Source: Clostridiaceae bacterium (GTDB lineage Bacteria; Bacillota; Clostridia; Oscillospirales; Acutalibacteraceae). Taken from it: 5,464 nt of DNA. The notes under the pieces are model-generated. The model saw nothing but the letters and a program-made list of their open reading frames with translations, was not told the DNA's origin and did not search any database. Both the position numbers and the translations under genes were made by a program. Shown piece by piece: positions 1-5,244 of the stretch (the first letter of the stretch is position 1; each line of letters begins with the position of its first letter). The stretch spans positions 1-5,464 of the forward strand of contig CAJGDU010000089.1 of NCBI GenBank assembly GCA_904502175.1. Reading direction: 5' to 3'.

Positions 1-1574
1 TGCTCGTCGAGCTCTTCCTGGGTCTTCCACAGGCAGTTCAGAAGGAAGGTGCCGCCGTCCTTCAGATCCTGGACCATGTCATAGCGCTCGATGTAGGACT
101 CGTTGTGGCAGGCCACGAAGTCGGCGCTGTTGATGAGGTACGCGGAGTTGATGGGGGCGTCGCCGAAGCGGAGGTGGGAAACGGTGATACCGCCGGACTT
201 CTTGGAGTCGTAGGCGAAGTATGCCTGGACCTTCTTGTCGGTGTGGTCACCGATGATCTTGATGGAGTTCTTGTTGGCGCCGACGGTGCCGTCAGAGCCG
301 AGACCCCAGAACTTACAGGAATAGGTGCCCTTCGGGACGGTGTCCAGAACGGGGGCGATGGGCAGGCTCAGGTTGGTGACATCGTCGTGGATGGCGACGG
401 TGAAGTGAGTCTTGGGCGCATCGGCTTCCATGTTCTCGAAGATGGGGATGATGTGGGACGGCGTGGTGTCCTTGCCGCCGAGACCGAAACGGCCGGCATA
501 GACCGGGACCGCATCGAACTCGGTGCCTTTGAGGGCAGCGACGACGTCGAGGAAGAGGGGCTCACCGAAGGAGCCGGGCTCTTTCGTTCTGTCGAGGACA
601 GAGATCTTTTTGACGGTCTTCGGAAGGGCCTTCACAAGGTACTTCTGAGAGAACGGTCTGTAGAGATGGACTTTGACGAGACCGACTTTGGCGCCGTGGG
701 CGTTCAGGTAGTCGACGGACTCCTGGATGGTGCCGTTGACGGAACCCATGGCGATGATGACGTACTCGGCGTCTTCGGCGCCGTAGTAGTTGAACAGATG
801 ATAGTCGGAGCCGATCTTCTTGTTGACGGTCTCCATGTACTGCTCGGTGACTTCGACGATGTCGTCGTAGGCACTGTTGCAGGCTTCACGGGCCTGGAAG
901 AAGATCTCGGGGGACTGGGCGGAACCTCTCTGGTCGGGATGCTCCGGGTTCAGGGCCTTGCGGCGGAAGTCCGCGATGGCGTCCCAGTCGACCATCTCGG
1001 CAAGGTCTTCATTGTCCCAGACTTCGATCTTCTGGATCTCGTGAGAGGTCCGGAAACCGTCGAAGAAATGCAGGAAGGGGACTTTGCCTTTAATGGTGGA
1101 AAGGTGGGCGACAGCGCCGAGGTCCATGCACTCCTGAACGGTGTCGGAGCAGAGCATGGCAAAACCGGTCTGGCGGCAGGCCATGACGTCGGAGTGGTCG
1201 CCGAAGATGTTCAGCGCGTGGCTCGCGACGCAGCGGGCGGAGACGTCCAGGACACAGGGGGTCTGTTCGCCGGCGATCTTGTACATGTTCGGGATCATCA
1301 GGAGAAGGCCCTGAGATGCCGTGTAGGTGGTGGTGAGTGCACCGGCGGTGACGGAGCCGTGAACGGCGCCGGCGGCACCGGCTTCGGACTGCAGTTCGGC
1401 GACACGAACGGTCTGGCCGAAGAGGTTCTTCACACCGGAGGCGGCCATCTGGTCGGTGACTTCAGCCATGGTGGAAGACGGGGTGATGGGATAGATCGCA
1501 GCTACTTCCGTGAACGCGTAGGACGCGGTGGCGGCAGCAGTGTTACCATCCATGGTCTTGAGTTTTCTGCTCAT
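1..1574 (-). CDS. nifJ: Pyruvate:ferredoxin (flavodoxin) oxidoreductase, N-terminal part; gene continues past the left edge
   Basis: Cytoplasmic enzyme that oxidatively decarboxylates pyruvate with CoA to acetyl-CoA and CO2, passing electrons to ferredoxin or flavodoxin. The 524 codons seen are about 43% of the usual ~1,200-residue single-chain enzyme. The protein begins MSRKLKTMDGNTAA. YPITPSS (residues 28-34) places Thr31, Glu64 lies in ELQSEAGAAGAV, and Arg114 lies in VSARC; these positions match the pyruvate/thiamine-site residues of the Desulfovibrio africanus enzyme. HFFDGFRTSHE is near 169-179, LYRPF near 304 and DRTKEPG near 327. GSDGTVGANK near 426 belongs to the gamma-type domain. 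The 4Fe-4S and thiamine-diphosphate domains lie outside the window. The start is set by GGAGG (1581-1585) six bases upstream. The gene is divergent from the CNNM-type gene. The reading frame is unbroken to the edge. Confidence 0.97.
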   Translation of the reverse strand, partial: MSRKLKTMDGNTAAATASYAFTEVAAIYPITPSSTMAEVTDQMAASGVKNLFGQTVRVAELQSEAGAAGAVHGSVTAGALTTTYTASQGLLLMIPNMYKIAGEQTPCVLDVSARCVASHALNIFGDHSDVMACRQTGFAMLCSDTVQECMDLGAVAHLSTIKGKVPFLHFFDGFRTSHEIQKIEVWDNEDLAEMVDWDAIADFRRKALNPEHPDQRGSAQSPEIFFQAREACNSAYDDIVEVTEQYMETVNKKIGSDYHLFNYYGAEDAEYVIIAMGSVNGTIQESVDYLNAHGAKVGLVKVHLYRPFSQKYLVKALPKTVKKISVLDRTKEPGSFGEPLFLDVVAALKGTEFDAVPVYAGRFGLGGKDTTPSHIIPIFENMEADAPKTHFTVAIHDDVTNLSLPIAPVLDTVPKGTYSCKFWGLGSDGTVGANKNSIKIIGDHTDKKVQAYFAYDSKKSGGITVSHLRFGDAPINSAYLINSADFVACHNESYIERYDMVQDLKDGGTFLLNCLWKTQEELDE

Positions 1575-1591
1575 AAAATGCCTCCAATTAA

Positions 1592-1606
1592 ACAGTATAA
1601 GACTGT
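1592..1606. repeat. Short dyad in the PFOR leader
   Basis: ACAGT and ACTGT (1592-1596 and 1602-1606) form an inverted repeat around a 5-base centre. It lies between the predicted PFOR transcription start (about 1614) and the ribosome site (1581-1585). It could be a weak RNA hairpin or a small operator. Five-base arms are short enough to occur by chance. Confidence 0.25.
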
Positions 1607-1620
1607 GGATTTGCCATATT

Positions 1621-1649
1621 ATTATATTATATTTCGACTTGTATTACAA
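1621..1649 (-). promoter_or_regulatory. Promoter of the pyruvate:ferredoxin oxidoreductase gene
   Basis: Read on the minus strand, a TTGTAA -35 box (1644-1649) is followed after exactly 17 bases by a perfect TATAAT -10 box (1621-1626). The predicted start of transcription is near 1614, giving a leader of about 40 bases before the ATG. The -10 lies in a run of overlapping TATAAT-like words, so an alternative register is possible. The -35 overlaps the dyad TTGT-ATT-ACAA (1639-1649), which could be an operator. Confidence 0.7.
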
Positions 1650-1657
1650 ACTAGAAC

Positions 1658-1675
1658 TTGTTAAGAGAGTGACAA
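1658..1675. promoter_or_regulatory. Rex-like dyad upstream of the PFOR -35 box (candidate operator)
   Basis: The 18-bp word TTGTTAAGAGAGTGACAA has the layout TTGT-N10-ACAA. The left half matches the TTGTTAA half-site described for the redox regulator Rex in Firmicutes, while the right half (GTGACAA) deviates at two positions. It ends eight bases upstream of the PFOR -35 box. PFOR genes are plausible Rex targets in anaerobes. The degenerate right half and the position outside the core promoter keep this tentative. Confidence 0.3.
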
Positions 1676-1730
1676 ACTTTCTTCGACTTTGGGAACGATT
1701 TCAAGCTATTTTGCATAGAACGTGCGCAAA

Positions 1731-1760
1731 TTGACAGTGTTTCCCTTTATTGTTTATAAT
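1731..1760 (+). promoter_or_regulatory. Promoter of the CNNM/CorC-type gene
   Basis: A perfect TTGACA (-35, 1731-1736) and a perfect TATAAT (-10, 1755-1760) are separated by 18 bases. Transcription should start near 1767, giving a leader of about 52 bases. A dyad TTTGC-N11-GCAAA (1710-1730) abuts the -35 on its upstream side and could bind a regulator. The promoter runs divergently from the PFOR promoter, with about 80 bases between the two -35 boxes. Confidence 0.8.
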
Positions 1761-1777
1761 AAAGCTACCCAATTTAC

Positions 1778-1794
1778 CGCCGCAGTGTGCGGCG
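1778..1794 (+). promoter_or_regulatory. GC-rich hairpin in the leader of the CNNM/CorC-type gene
   Basis: CGCCGCA and TGCGGCG form a perfect 7-bp stem around a GTG triloop. The hairpin sits inside the predicted leader, about 11 bases after the likely transcription start and 8 bases before the AAGGAG ribosome site (1803-1808). Such a stable stem in a leader of about 52 bases could affect mRNA stability or ribosome access. No U-run follows, so it is not an intrinsic terminator. Confidence 0.55.
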
Positions 1795-1818
1795 TGTCCC
1801 GGAAGGAGAGACACATCT

Positions 1819-3153
1819 ATGGATGACCCTGGGTCTATTAGTTACCTGGTCGCTATCATCATTCTCGTCTGTATCCTCTTTATAGAGGAAGTCGTCTATC
1901 TGGTGCGTTCCGCGCTGAACGCCCTGCCCGACTCCCGGGCCGAGGAACTGGAGGAGCACCCGAAGAAACGGGTCCGCCAGCTCATCGCCCGTAAAGACGA
2001 CGTTTTCCTGGCCATTTCGCTGACCAGCAGCTTCATGACGGCACTGTTCGCCATGACCGCCACGCTGGCCTTCGCGCGGCCGCTCATGAACGCCTTTGCC
2101 GGCCTCGGCATCCCCGCCGTCTGGTGCACGGTCCTGGCGCTCATCATCATTCCGGTCCTGTCGGCCGGACTCCTCATTACGCTCACGGGCATCATCCCGC
2201 GGAGAATGGGCCAGCGGCGCCCCTACCGGGTCGTCACCCGGTTCGCCGGCATCACCTGGCTCATCTACACGCTGCAGCGTCCCGCTGTGGCCCTGTCCTC
2301 CGGCTTTGCCGATGTGCTCATGAAACTGTTCGGACTCGAGCGCCTGAAGGCGGAAGACCCGGTCACCGAGGCAGAAATCCTGTCCCAGGTCGAGACCGCC
2401 GGAGACACCGGTGCCATCGACGTCGAGCAGCGGGAAATGATCAACAACATCTTCGAGTTCGACGATGTTTTCGTCTCCGACCTCATGACCCATCGGACGG
2501 ACGTCACCGCCGTCGCGGACTACACGCCCGTCGCGGAAGTGAAAGCCGTCGCCATTGAAGAGGGGTACTCCCGTATCCCGGTCTTCCACAAAACCATCGA
2601 CGACATCGTCGGCGTGGTCTACGTCAAAGACCTGCTCACCTACGTCGGCGACACGCTGCCCCCGCGCCTGTCCGCAGGCCATGTCATGCGGGAAGCGTTC
2701 TTTGTCCCGGAGACCATGCGCTGTGACAAGCTCTTCAAGGCCATGAACGAGAAACGGACGCAGATCGCCATCGCGGTCGACGAGTACGGCGGCACCGCCG
2801 GCATCATCACCTTCGAAGACCTGCTGGAAGCCCTCGTCGGCAGCATCCAGGACGAGTACGACGAAGACGAAGAAGACGACATCGAACAGATCGATGAGAA
2901 CGTCTTCGACTTCGACGGGACCACGGACATCGAAGAGGTGGAAGAAGTCCTCGGCATCGAGATCCCCGAAGGGGAATACGATACCATCGGCGGGTTCTTC
3001 ATCTCCCTGCTGGACCGCATCCCGGAGGACGATACCGTCTCGGAAGCCGACTTCGGCGACATCCATTTCACCGCGTCAGAAGTGGAGGACCGGCGCATTG
3101 GAAACGTCCGTGCGGAGCGGATTAAGCAAATCGCCCAAAAAACGGACGAATAA
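1819..3153 (+). CDS. CNNM/CorC (HlyC/TlyC-type) membrane protein with CBS pair
   Basis: The product is a 444-residue inner-membrane protein. Hydrophobic segments at about residues 8-29, 62-86, 95-125 and 142-150 form a DUF21/CNNM-like membrane part. A CBS pair follows: CBS1 about 220-272 (SDLMTHRTDV, then GYSRIPVF) and CBS2 about 286-342 (DEYGGTAGIITFEDLLEALV). After an acidic linker (345-354) comes a CorC_HlyC domain, about 355-435. Characterised relatives export Mg2+ (with Na+), with CBS domains sensing Mg-ATP; names such as 'hemolysin' are historical. The membrane part lacks the usual small-residue/SE, GNN and E-x-x-P-K motifs, so transport is uncertain while the cytosolic half looks canonical. 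ATG 1819 is preferred over an upstream TTG (1750) because that TTG lies before the predicted transcript start and AAGGAG (1803-1808) precedes 1819. No strong terminator follows, only an interrupted stem around the stop codon. Confidence 0.92.
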   Translation: MDDPGSISYLVAIIILVCILFIEEVVYLVRSALNALPDSRAEELEEHPKKRVRQLIARKDDVFLAISLTSSFMTALFAMTATLAFARPLMNAFAGLGIPAVWCTVLALIIIPVLSAGLLITLTGIIPRRMGQRRPYRVVTRFAGITWLIYTLQRPAVALSSGFADVLMKLFGLERLKAEDPVTEAEILSQVETAGDTGAIDVEQREMINNIFEFDDVFVSDLMTHRTDVTAVADYTPVAEVKAVAIEEGYSRIPVFHKTIDDIVGVVYVKDLLTYVGDTLPPRLSAGHVMREAFFVPETMRCDKLFKAMNEKRTQIAIAVDEYGGTAGIITFEDLLEALVGSIQDEYDEDEEDDIEQIDENVFDFDGTTDIEEVEEVLGIEIPEGEYDTIGGFFISLLDRIPEDDTVSEADFGDIHFTASEVEDRRIGNVRAERIKQIAQKTDE

Positions 3154-3170
3154 GTCGAAAAACTTGTCCG
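3143..3170 (+). terminator. Possible weak terminator or 3' hairpin overlapping the CNNM/CorC-type stop codon
   Basis: CGGAC (3143-3147) pairs with GTCCG (3166-3170), and AAGT (3152-3155) pairs with ACTT (3162-3165). A four-base bulge interrupts the left side. The stop codon is inside the stem and only a poor T-run follows, so termination would be inefficient. Some read-through into gap is possible. Confidence 0.25.
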
Positions 3171-3173
3171 CTT

Positions 3174-3242
3174 AAAGCGTACTTTATTTGCTCAAACCCC
3201 TTGAATCATTCCATGGCGGTGTATATAATATGAGTACGCTTT
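3174..3242. promoter_or_regulatory. Paired 10-bp inverted sites flanking the gap promoter
   Basis: AAAGCGTACT (3174-3183) recurs as its exact reverse complement AGTACGCTTT (3233-3242). The 49 bases between the arms contain the whole gap core promoter. The left copy extends to AAAGCGTACTTT, which is itself largely palindromic. Two exact copies straddling a promoter suggest a pair of operator sites whose bound proteins might touch through a DNA loop. The right copy covers the predicted transcription start. The regulator is unknown; the word does not resemble a site I recognise. Confidence 0.5.
3201..3229 (+). promoter_or_regulatory. Promoter of gap
   Basis: TTGAAT (-35, 3201-3206) and a perfect TATAAT (-10, 3224-3229) lie 17 bases apart, an optimal sigma-A/sigma-70 layout. 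Transcription should start near 3236, giving a leader of about 63 bases that ends in GGAGG (3286-3290), eight bases before the gap ATG. A TTGACA at 3241 has no -10 box at a workable distance and is probably part of the leader dyad. Confidence 0.82.
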
Positions 3243-3257
3243 GACAAAGTTTTGTCA
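3242..3257 (+). promoter_or_regulatory. Perfect dyad at the 5' end of the gap leader
   Basis: TGACAAA-GT-TTTGTCA is a perfect 7+2+7 inverted repeat lying about +7 to +22 of the predicted transcript. As DNA it could be an operator positioned to block early elongation. As RNA it can form a 6-bp stem with a 4-base loop close to the 5' end, a placement known to protect abundant mRNAs from decay. It is not Rex-like, because the half-sites face outward (ACAA..TTGT rather than TTGT..ACAA). Confidence 0.45.
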
Positions 3258-3298
3258 TTCAACCGAGTTGTATTTTATATTTTATGGAGGTTTTTCCC

Positions 3299-4327
3299 AT
3301 GGTTAAAGTAGCTATTAACGGATTTGGCCGCATCGGTCGTCTCGCATTCCGTCAGATGTTTGACGCGGAAGGTTATGAAGTCGTTGCCATCAACGACCTG
3401 ACCGATCCCGCAATGCTTGCCAATCTTCTGAAATTCGATACCGCCCAGGGCGGTTTCTGCGGCGTCATCGGCGAAGCGCTTCACACCGTCGAAGCCGGTG
3501 AGAATTCCATCACGGTCGATGGCAAAGAGATCCGCATCTATGCCGAACCCGACGCTTCCAAGCTTCCGTGGGGAGAACTGGATGTCGATGTCGTCCTTGA
3601 GTGCACCGGTTTCTACACTTCCAAAGAGAAGTCCCAGGCGCACATTGACGCCGGCGCCAAGAAAGTCGTCATCTCCGCTCCCGCGGGCAACGACCTTCCC
3701 ACCATCGTCTACAGCGTCAACAACGAGACCCTGACCAAGGAAGACACCATCATCTCGGCTGCATCCTGCACCACCAACTGCCTCGCCCCCATGGCGAAAG
3801 CGCTGAACGACTATGCTCCCATCGTCTCCGGTATCATGTGCACCGTCCATGCTTACACCGGCGACCAGATGATCCTCGACGGCCCGCACAGAAAAGGCGA
3901 CATGAGAAGAGCCCGTGCCGGCGCCGGCAACATCGTTCCGAACAGCACCGGCGCTGCCAAGGCCATCGGCCTCGTCATCCCCGAGCTCAACGGCAAACTC
4001 ATCGGCGCTGCCCAGCGCGTCCCGGTCCCGGCCGGTTCCACCACCCTGCTCTTCGCAGTCGTGGAAGGCAAGGACATCACCGTGGACGGCATCAACGCCG
4101 CCATGAAGGCTGCCGGTTCCGAGTCCTTCGGCTACAACGAAGAGCCCATCGTCTCTTCCGACGTCATCGGCATGAAGTATGGTTCCCTGTTCGACAGCAC
4201 CCAGACCATGGTCACCGAGGTCGGCGACGGCATGTACGAAGTTCAGGTCGTCTCCTGGTACGACAACGAGAACTCCTACACCAGCCAGATGGTCCGCACC
4301 ATCAAGTACTTCGCGGAGCTCGGCTAA
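3299..4327 (+). CDS. gap: Glyceraldehyde-3-phosphate dehydrogenase (NAD-dependent, glycolytic type)
   Basis: Cytoplasmic glycolytic enzyme that oxidises and phosphorylates glyceraldehyde-3-phosphate to 1,3-bisphosphoglycerate while reducing NAD+; family members are homotetramers. At 342 residues it has a normal length. The Rossmann motif NGFGRIGR is at 7-14, and Asp33 in INDL is the residue expected for NAD+ preference. The catalytic Cys157 lies in SCTTNC and the general base His184 in TVHAYT, 27 residues later as in known enzymes. Arg240 in GAAQRVP binds phosphate, and the C-terminal WYDNENSY (320-327) is intact. ATG 3299 is chosen because GGAGG (3286-3290) lies eight bases upstream; the in-frame ATG at 3284 overlaps that site and would leave no ribosome site for itself. 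The gene has its own promoter and an immediate terminator, with no pgk or tpi following, so it appears monocistronic. Confidence 0.98.
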   Translation: MVKVAINGFGRIGRLAFRQMFDAEGYEVVAINDLTDPAMLANLLKFDTAQGGFCGVIGEALHTVEAGENSITVDGKEIRIYAEPDASKLPWGELDVDVVLECTGFYTSKEKSQAHIDAGAKKVVISAPAGNDLPTIVYSVNNETLTKEDTIISAASCTTNCLAPMAKALNDYAPIVSGIMCTVHAYTGDQMILDGPHRKGDMRRARAGAGNIVPNSTGAAKAIGLVIPELNGKLIGAAQRVPVPAGSTTLLFAVVEGKDITVDGINAAMKAAGSESFGYNEEPIVSSDVIGMKYGSLFDSTQTMVTEVGDGMYEVQVVSWYDNENSYTSQMVRTIKYFAELG

Positions 4328-4358
4328 ACGGTCAAATCCGTTATCAAAACAAAAAAAG

Positions 4359-4389
4359 ACTCCCTCCGGTTTTCCGGAGGGAGTTTTTT
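4359..4389 (+). terminator. Intrinsic terminator of gap
   Basis: ACTCCCTCCGG (4359-4369) pairs perfectly with CCGGAGGGAGT (4374-4384) around a TTTT loop, followed by a run of T to 4389. It begins 32 bases after the gap stop codon. An A-run lies just upstream (4351-4357), so the element could also stop transcription arriving from the right on the other strand. Confidence 0.95.
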
Positions 4390-4443
4390 GTGTTCTCAAT
4401 TGCGGAGGCGATGAGCTCCTGGAATCATGGGCGCCTGTAGGGC

Positions 4444-4560
4444 GCAGGTGCCACGTGGCTTTAGGCAAGTAAAGGGCGCACTCGTGCACCGCCTCCCGGC
4501 GGCAGAGCCCTTGACATGCCTTTCGCCCCGCGGCATAGGGTTGACAACAGGCCAAAAGGC
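4444..4560 (+). repeat. GC-rich ~117-bp repeat, copy A (inverted partner at 5120-5236)
   Basis: Read on the plus strand, this stretch shares collinear blocks with the reverse complement of 5120-5236: GCAGG, TGCCACG (4449-4455), CCCTTGACA (4508-4516), CGCCCCGCGGC (4524-4534), and ACAACA (4544-4549) followed by AAAGGC. The TGCCACG-to-CCCTTGACA distance is 59 bases here and 58 in the partner, so the blocks are homologous rather than chance words. Inside are the small dyads CCGCC-TCCC-GGCGG and GCCACGTGGC. No credible gene is present. It may be a dispersed repeat or a structured RNA-like element. Confidence 0.55.
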
Positions 4561-4598
4561 ATTTTTGACGCGGCGGGCGAGCCTGAATGCGCGCGTTT

Positions 4599-4644
4599 TC
4601 ACCGGATTCCGTCTCTTTTTTGCATTTCCGGTGACTTTTGAAAG
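4599..4644. repeat. Composite palindromic unit U1
   Basis: The 36-bp core (4599-4634) begins TCACCGGA and ends TCCGGTGA, a perfect 8-bp inverted repeat around 20 bases. It is preceded by TTTT and followed at once by the small dyad CTTT-TG-AAAG (4635-4644). The layout is shared with the units at 4662 and 4756. Confidence 0.8.
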
Positions 4645-4661
4645 ACACCGCCTTGTGTTTT

Positions 4662-4709
4662 TCACCGGATTTCGGCTTTTTCTTTCCAATCCGGTGACTT
4701 TGGGCAAAG
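4662..4709. repeat. Composite palindromic unit U2 (best preserved)
   Basis: The 36-bp core (4662-4697) has perfect 10-bp arms, TCACCGGATT and AATCCGGTGA, around 16 bases. It is preceded by a T-run and followed by the dyad CTTTG-GG-CAAAG (4698-4709). The core differs from U1 mainly in the interior, while the arms, length and trailing dyad are kept. Confidence 0.85.
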
Positions 4710-4755
4710 AACAAGAGTATTCTTCCTCGAAAACGGGTGGTTTTGGCTCCATTTT

Positions 4756-4805
4756 TCAACGGATTTCCCGAAAAAAGTCCTAATCCAGTGACTTTTTCCA
4801 AAAGC
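4756..4805. repeat. Composite palindromic unit U3 (arms partly decayed)
   Basis: The 36-bp core (4756-4791) has arms TCAACGGATT and AATCCAGTGA, with two mismatches between them relative to U2. The trailing dyad CTTTTT-CC-AAAAAG (4792-4805) is perfect and uses different pairs from those in U1 and U2. It is preceded by a T-run like the others. Confidence 0.75.
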
Positions 4806-4842
4806 AGCCTTCATTGCGGGCTAAGTCAGGCACTATATTGCA

Positions 4843-4891
4843 AAAAGAGGACTACAAAAGTCAGTTTTTGACGTTTGTAGTCCTCTTTTTT
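4843..4891. repeat. GGACTAC terminator-like hairpin H1
   Basis: AAAAAGAGGACTACAAA (4843-4859) pairs perfectly over 17 bases with TTTGTAGTCCTCTTTTT (4874-4890). GTCA/TGAC inside the loop extends the stem after one mismatch. An A-run on one side and a T-run on the other make it terminator-like on both strands. It is the best copy of a three-member family (also 4927 and 4986). It could back up termination of gap and of the convergent gene. Confidence 0.85.
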
Positions 4892-4926
4892 GTCGGGTCT
4901 CAGGTTTTTCGATCTTGTTTCTCCCC

Positions 4927-4972
4927 AAAAGGGACTACGGGTGGCCATCTGAGGTTCTTATAGCCCCCTTTT
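4927..4972. repeat. GGACTAC hairpin H2 (decayed copy)
   Basis: The left arm AAAAGGGACTA (4927-4937) is intact, but the right arm reads TAGCCCCCTTTT (4961-4972). Pairing therefore holds at AAAAGGG/CCCTTTT and CTA/TAG with a small internal loop. Length and A-run/T-run flanks match the neighbours, so it looks like a degenerate member of the same family. Confidence 0.6.
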
Positions 4973-4985
4973 CTCCAAAACAGTG

Positions 4986-5035
4986 AAAAACAGGGACTAC
5001 AAAGAGTCCTTTAACAGGCTTCGTAGTCCCTTTTT
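4986..5035. repeat. GGACTAC terminator-like hairpin H3
   Basis: AGGGACTAC (4992-5000) pairs perfectly with GTAGTCCCT (5023-5031), flanked by AAAAA (4986-4990) and TTTT (5032-5035). The loop can fold further through CCT/AGG. The T-run continues into TTTTTGCAAAAA (5031-5042), a perfect 12-bp palindrome. It is terminator-like on both strands. Confidence 0.8.
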
Positions 5036-5101
5036 GCAAAAATGGTGGTTACAGCCGATCTCAGCAAAGCGCTCACTTGCCGCTTCCCAGAATATCTTTT
5101 G

Positions 5102-5131
5102 CAAGCGAAAGCGCTCTGCGCCTTTCGCTTG
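5102..5131. repeat. Strong hairpin of unknown role
   Basis: CAAGCGAAAG (5102-5111) pairs perfectly with CTTTCGCTTG (5122-5131). CGC/GCG inside extends the stem to 13 bp with one bulged C and a TCT loop. It lacks a T-run on either strand, so it is not a typical intrinsic terminator. Its right arm overlaps the inner end of repeat copy B. Confidence 0.7.
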
Positions 5132-5236
5132 TTGTGTCCCAAACGCCGCGGGGCGGAGGAGCTGTCAAGGGTGGGAACCACGCATGTGGCAGGCGGGCCT
5201 GCTCTTGACTGCGCCGGAGAACCGTGGCACTCCTGC
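5120..5236 (-). repeat. GC-rich ~117-bp repeat, copy B (inverted partner of 4444-4560)
   Basis: Read on the minus strand it carries the same ordered blocks as copy A: GCAGG, TGCCACG (5223-5229), CCCTTGACA (5163-5171), CGCCCCGCGGC (5145-5155), ACAACA and AAAGGC. Small dyads such as CCAC-GCAT-GTGG are also present. The two copies face inward and enclose both hairpin clusters. Confidence 0.55.
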
Positions 5237-5244
5237 CCGGCAGG

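Noticed and set aside
105..1664. Long plus-strand open frame (519 codons) opposite PFOR
   Set aside because: It is antisense to a clearly recognisable PFOR. It is rich in Gly, Asp and Val as expected of a shadow of GC-rich codons, has no ribosome site and runs into the PFOR promoter.
1774..3066. Long minus-strand open frame (430 codons) opposite the CNNM/CorC-type gene
   Set aside because: It is low-complexity Asp/Gly/Val/Arg-rich, a typical shadow frame, and the opposite strand encodes recognisable CBS and CorC_HlyC domains.
3241..3276. Second gap promoter using TTGACA at 3241
   Set aside because: The nearest -10-like word (TATTTT, 3271-3276) is 24 bases away, too far. TTGACA here is part of the leader dyad.
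4427..4783. Plus-strand open frame of 118 codons with apparent repeats (TGFRLF..PVT)
   Set aside because: The protein-level repeat arises because units U1 and U2 are 63 bases apart, a multiple of three. There is no ribosome site or promoter, and the DNA is better explained by palindromic repeats.
4599..4791. CRISPR array with 36-bp repeats
   Set aside because: The 36-bp length is suggestive, but the repeat interiors differ greatly, only the arms are conserved, the spacers are unequal (27 and 58 bases) and no cas gene is seen.
3275..4801. Minus-strand open frame of 508 codons opposite gap and the repeat region
   Set aside because: It crosses the gap terminator and lies antisense to gap. Its N-terminal part is simply the translation of the U repeats, with no ribosome site and no family resemblance.
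4811..4840. Weak promoter (TTCATT, 18 bases, TATATT) pointing into hairpin H1
   Set aside because: The -35 is poor, and a transcript would begin inside a terminator-like hairpin with no gene downstream. A small RNA cannot be excluded but is not supported.
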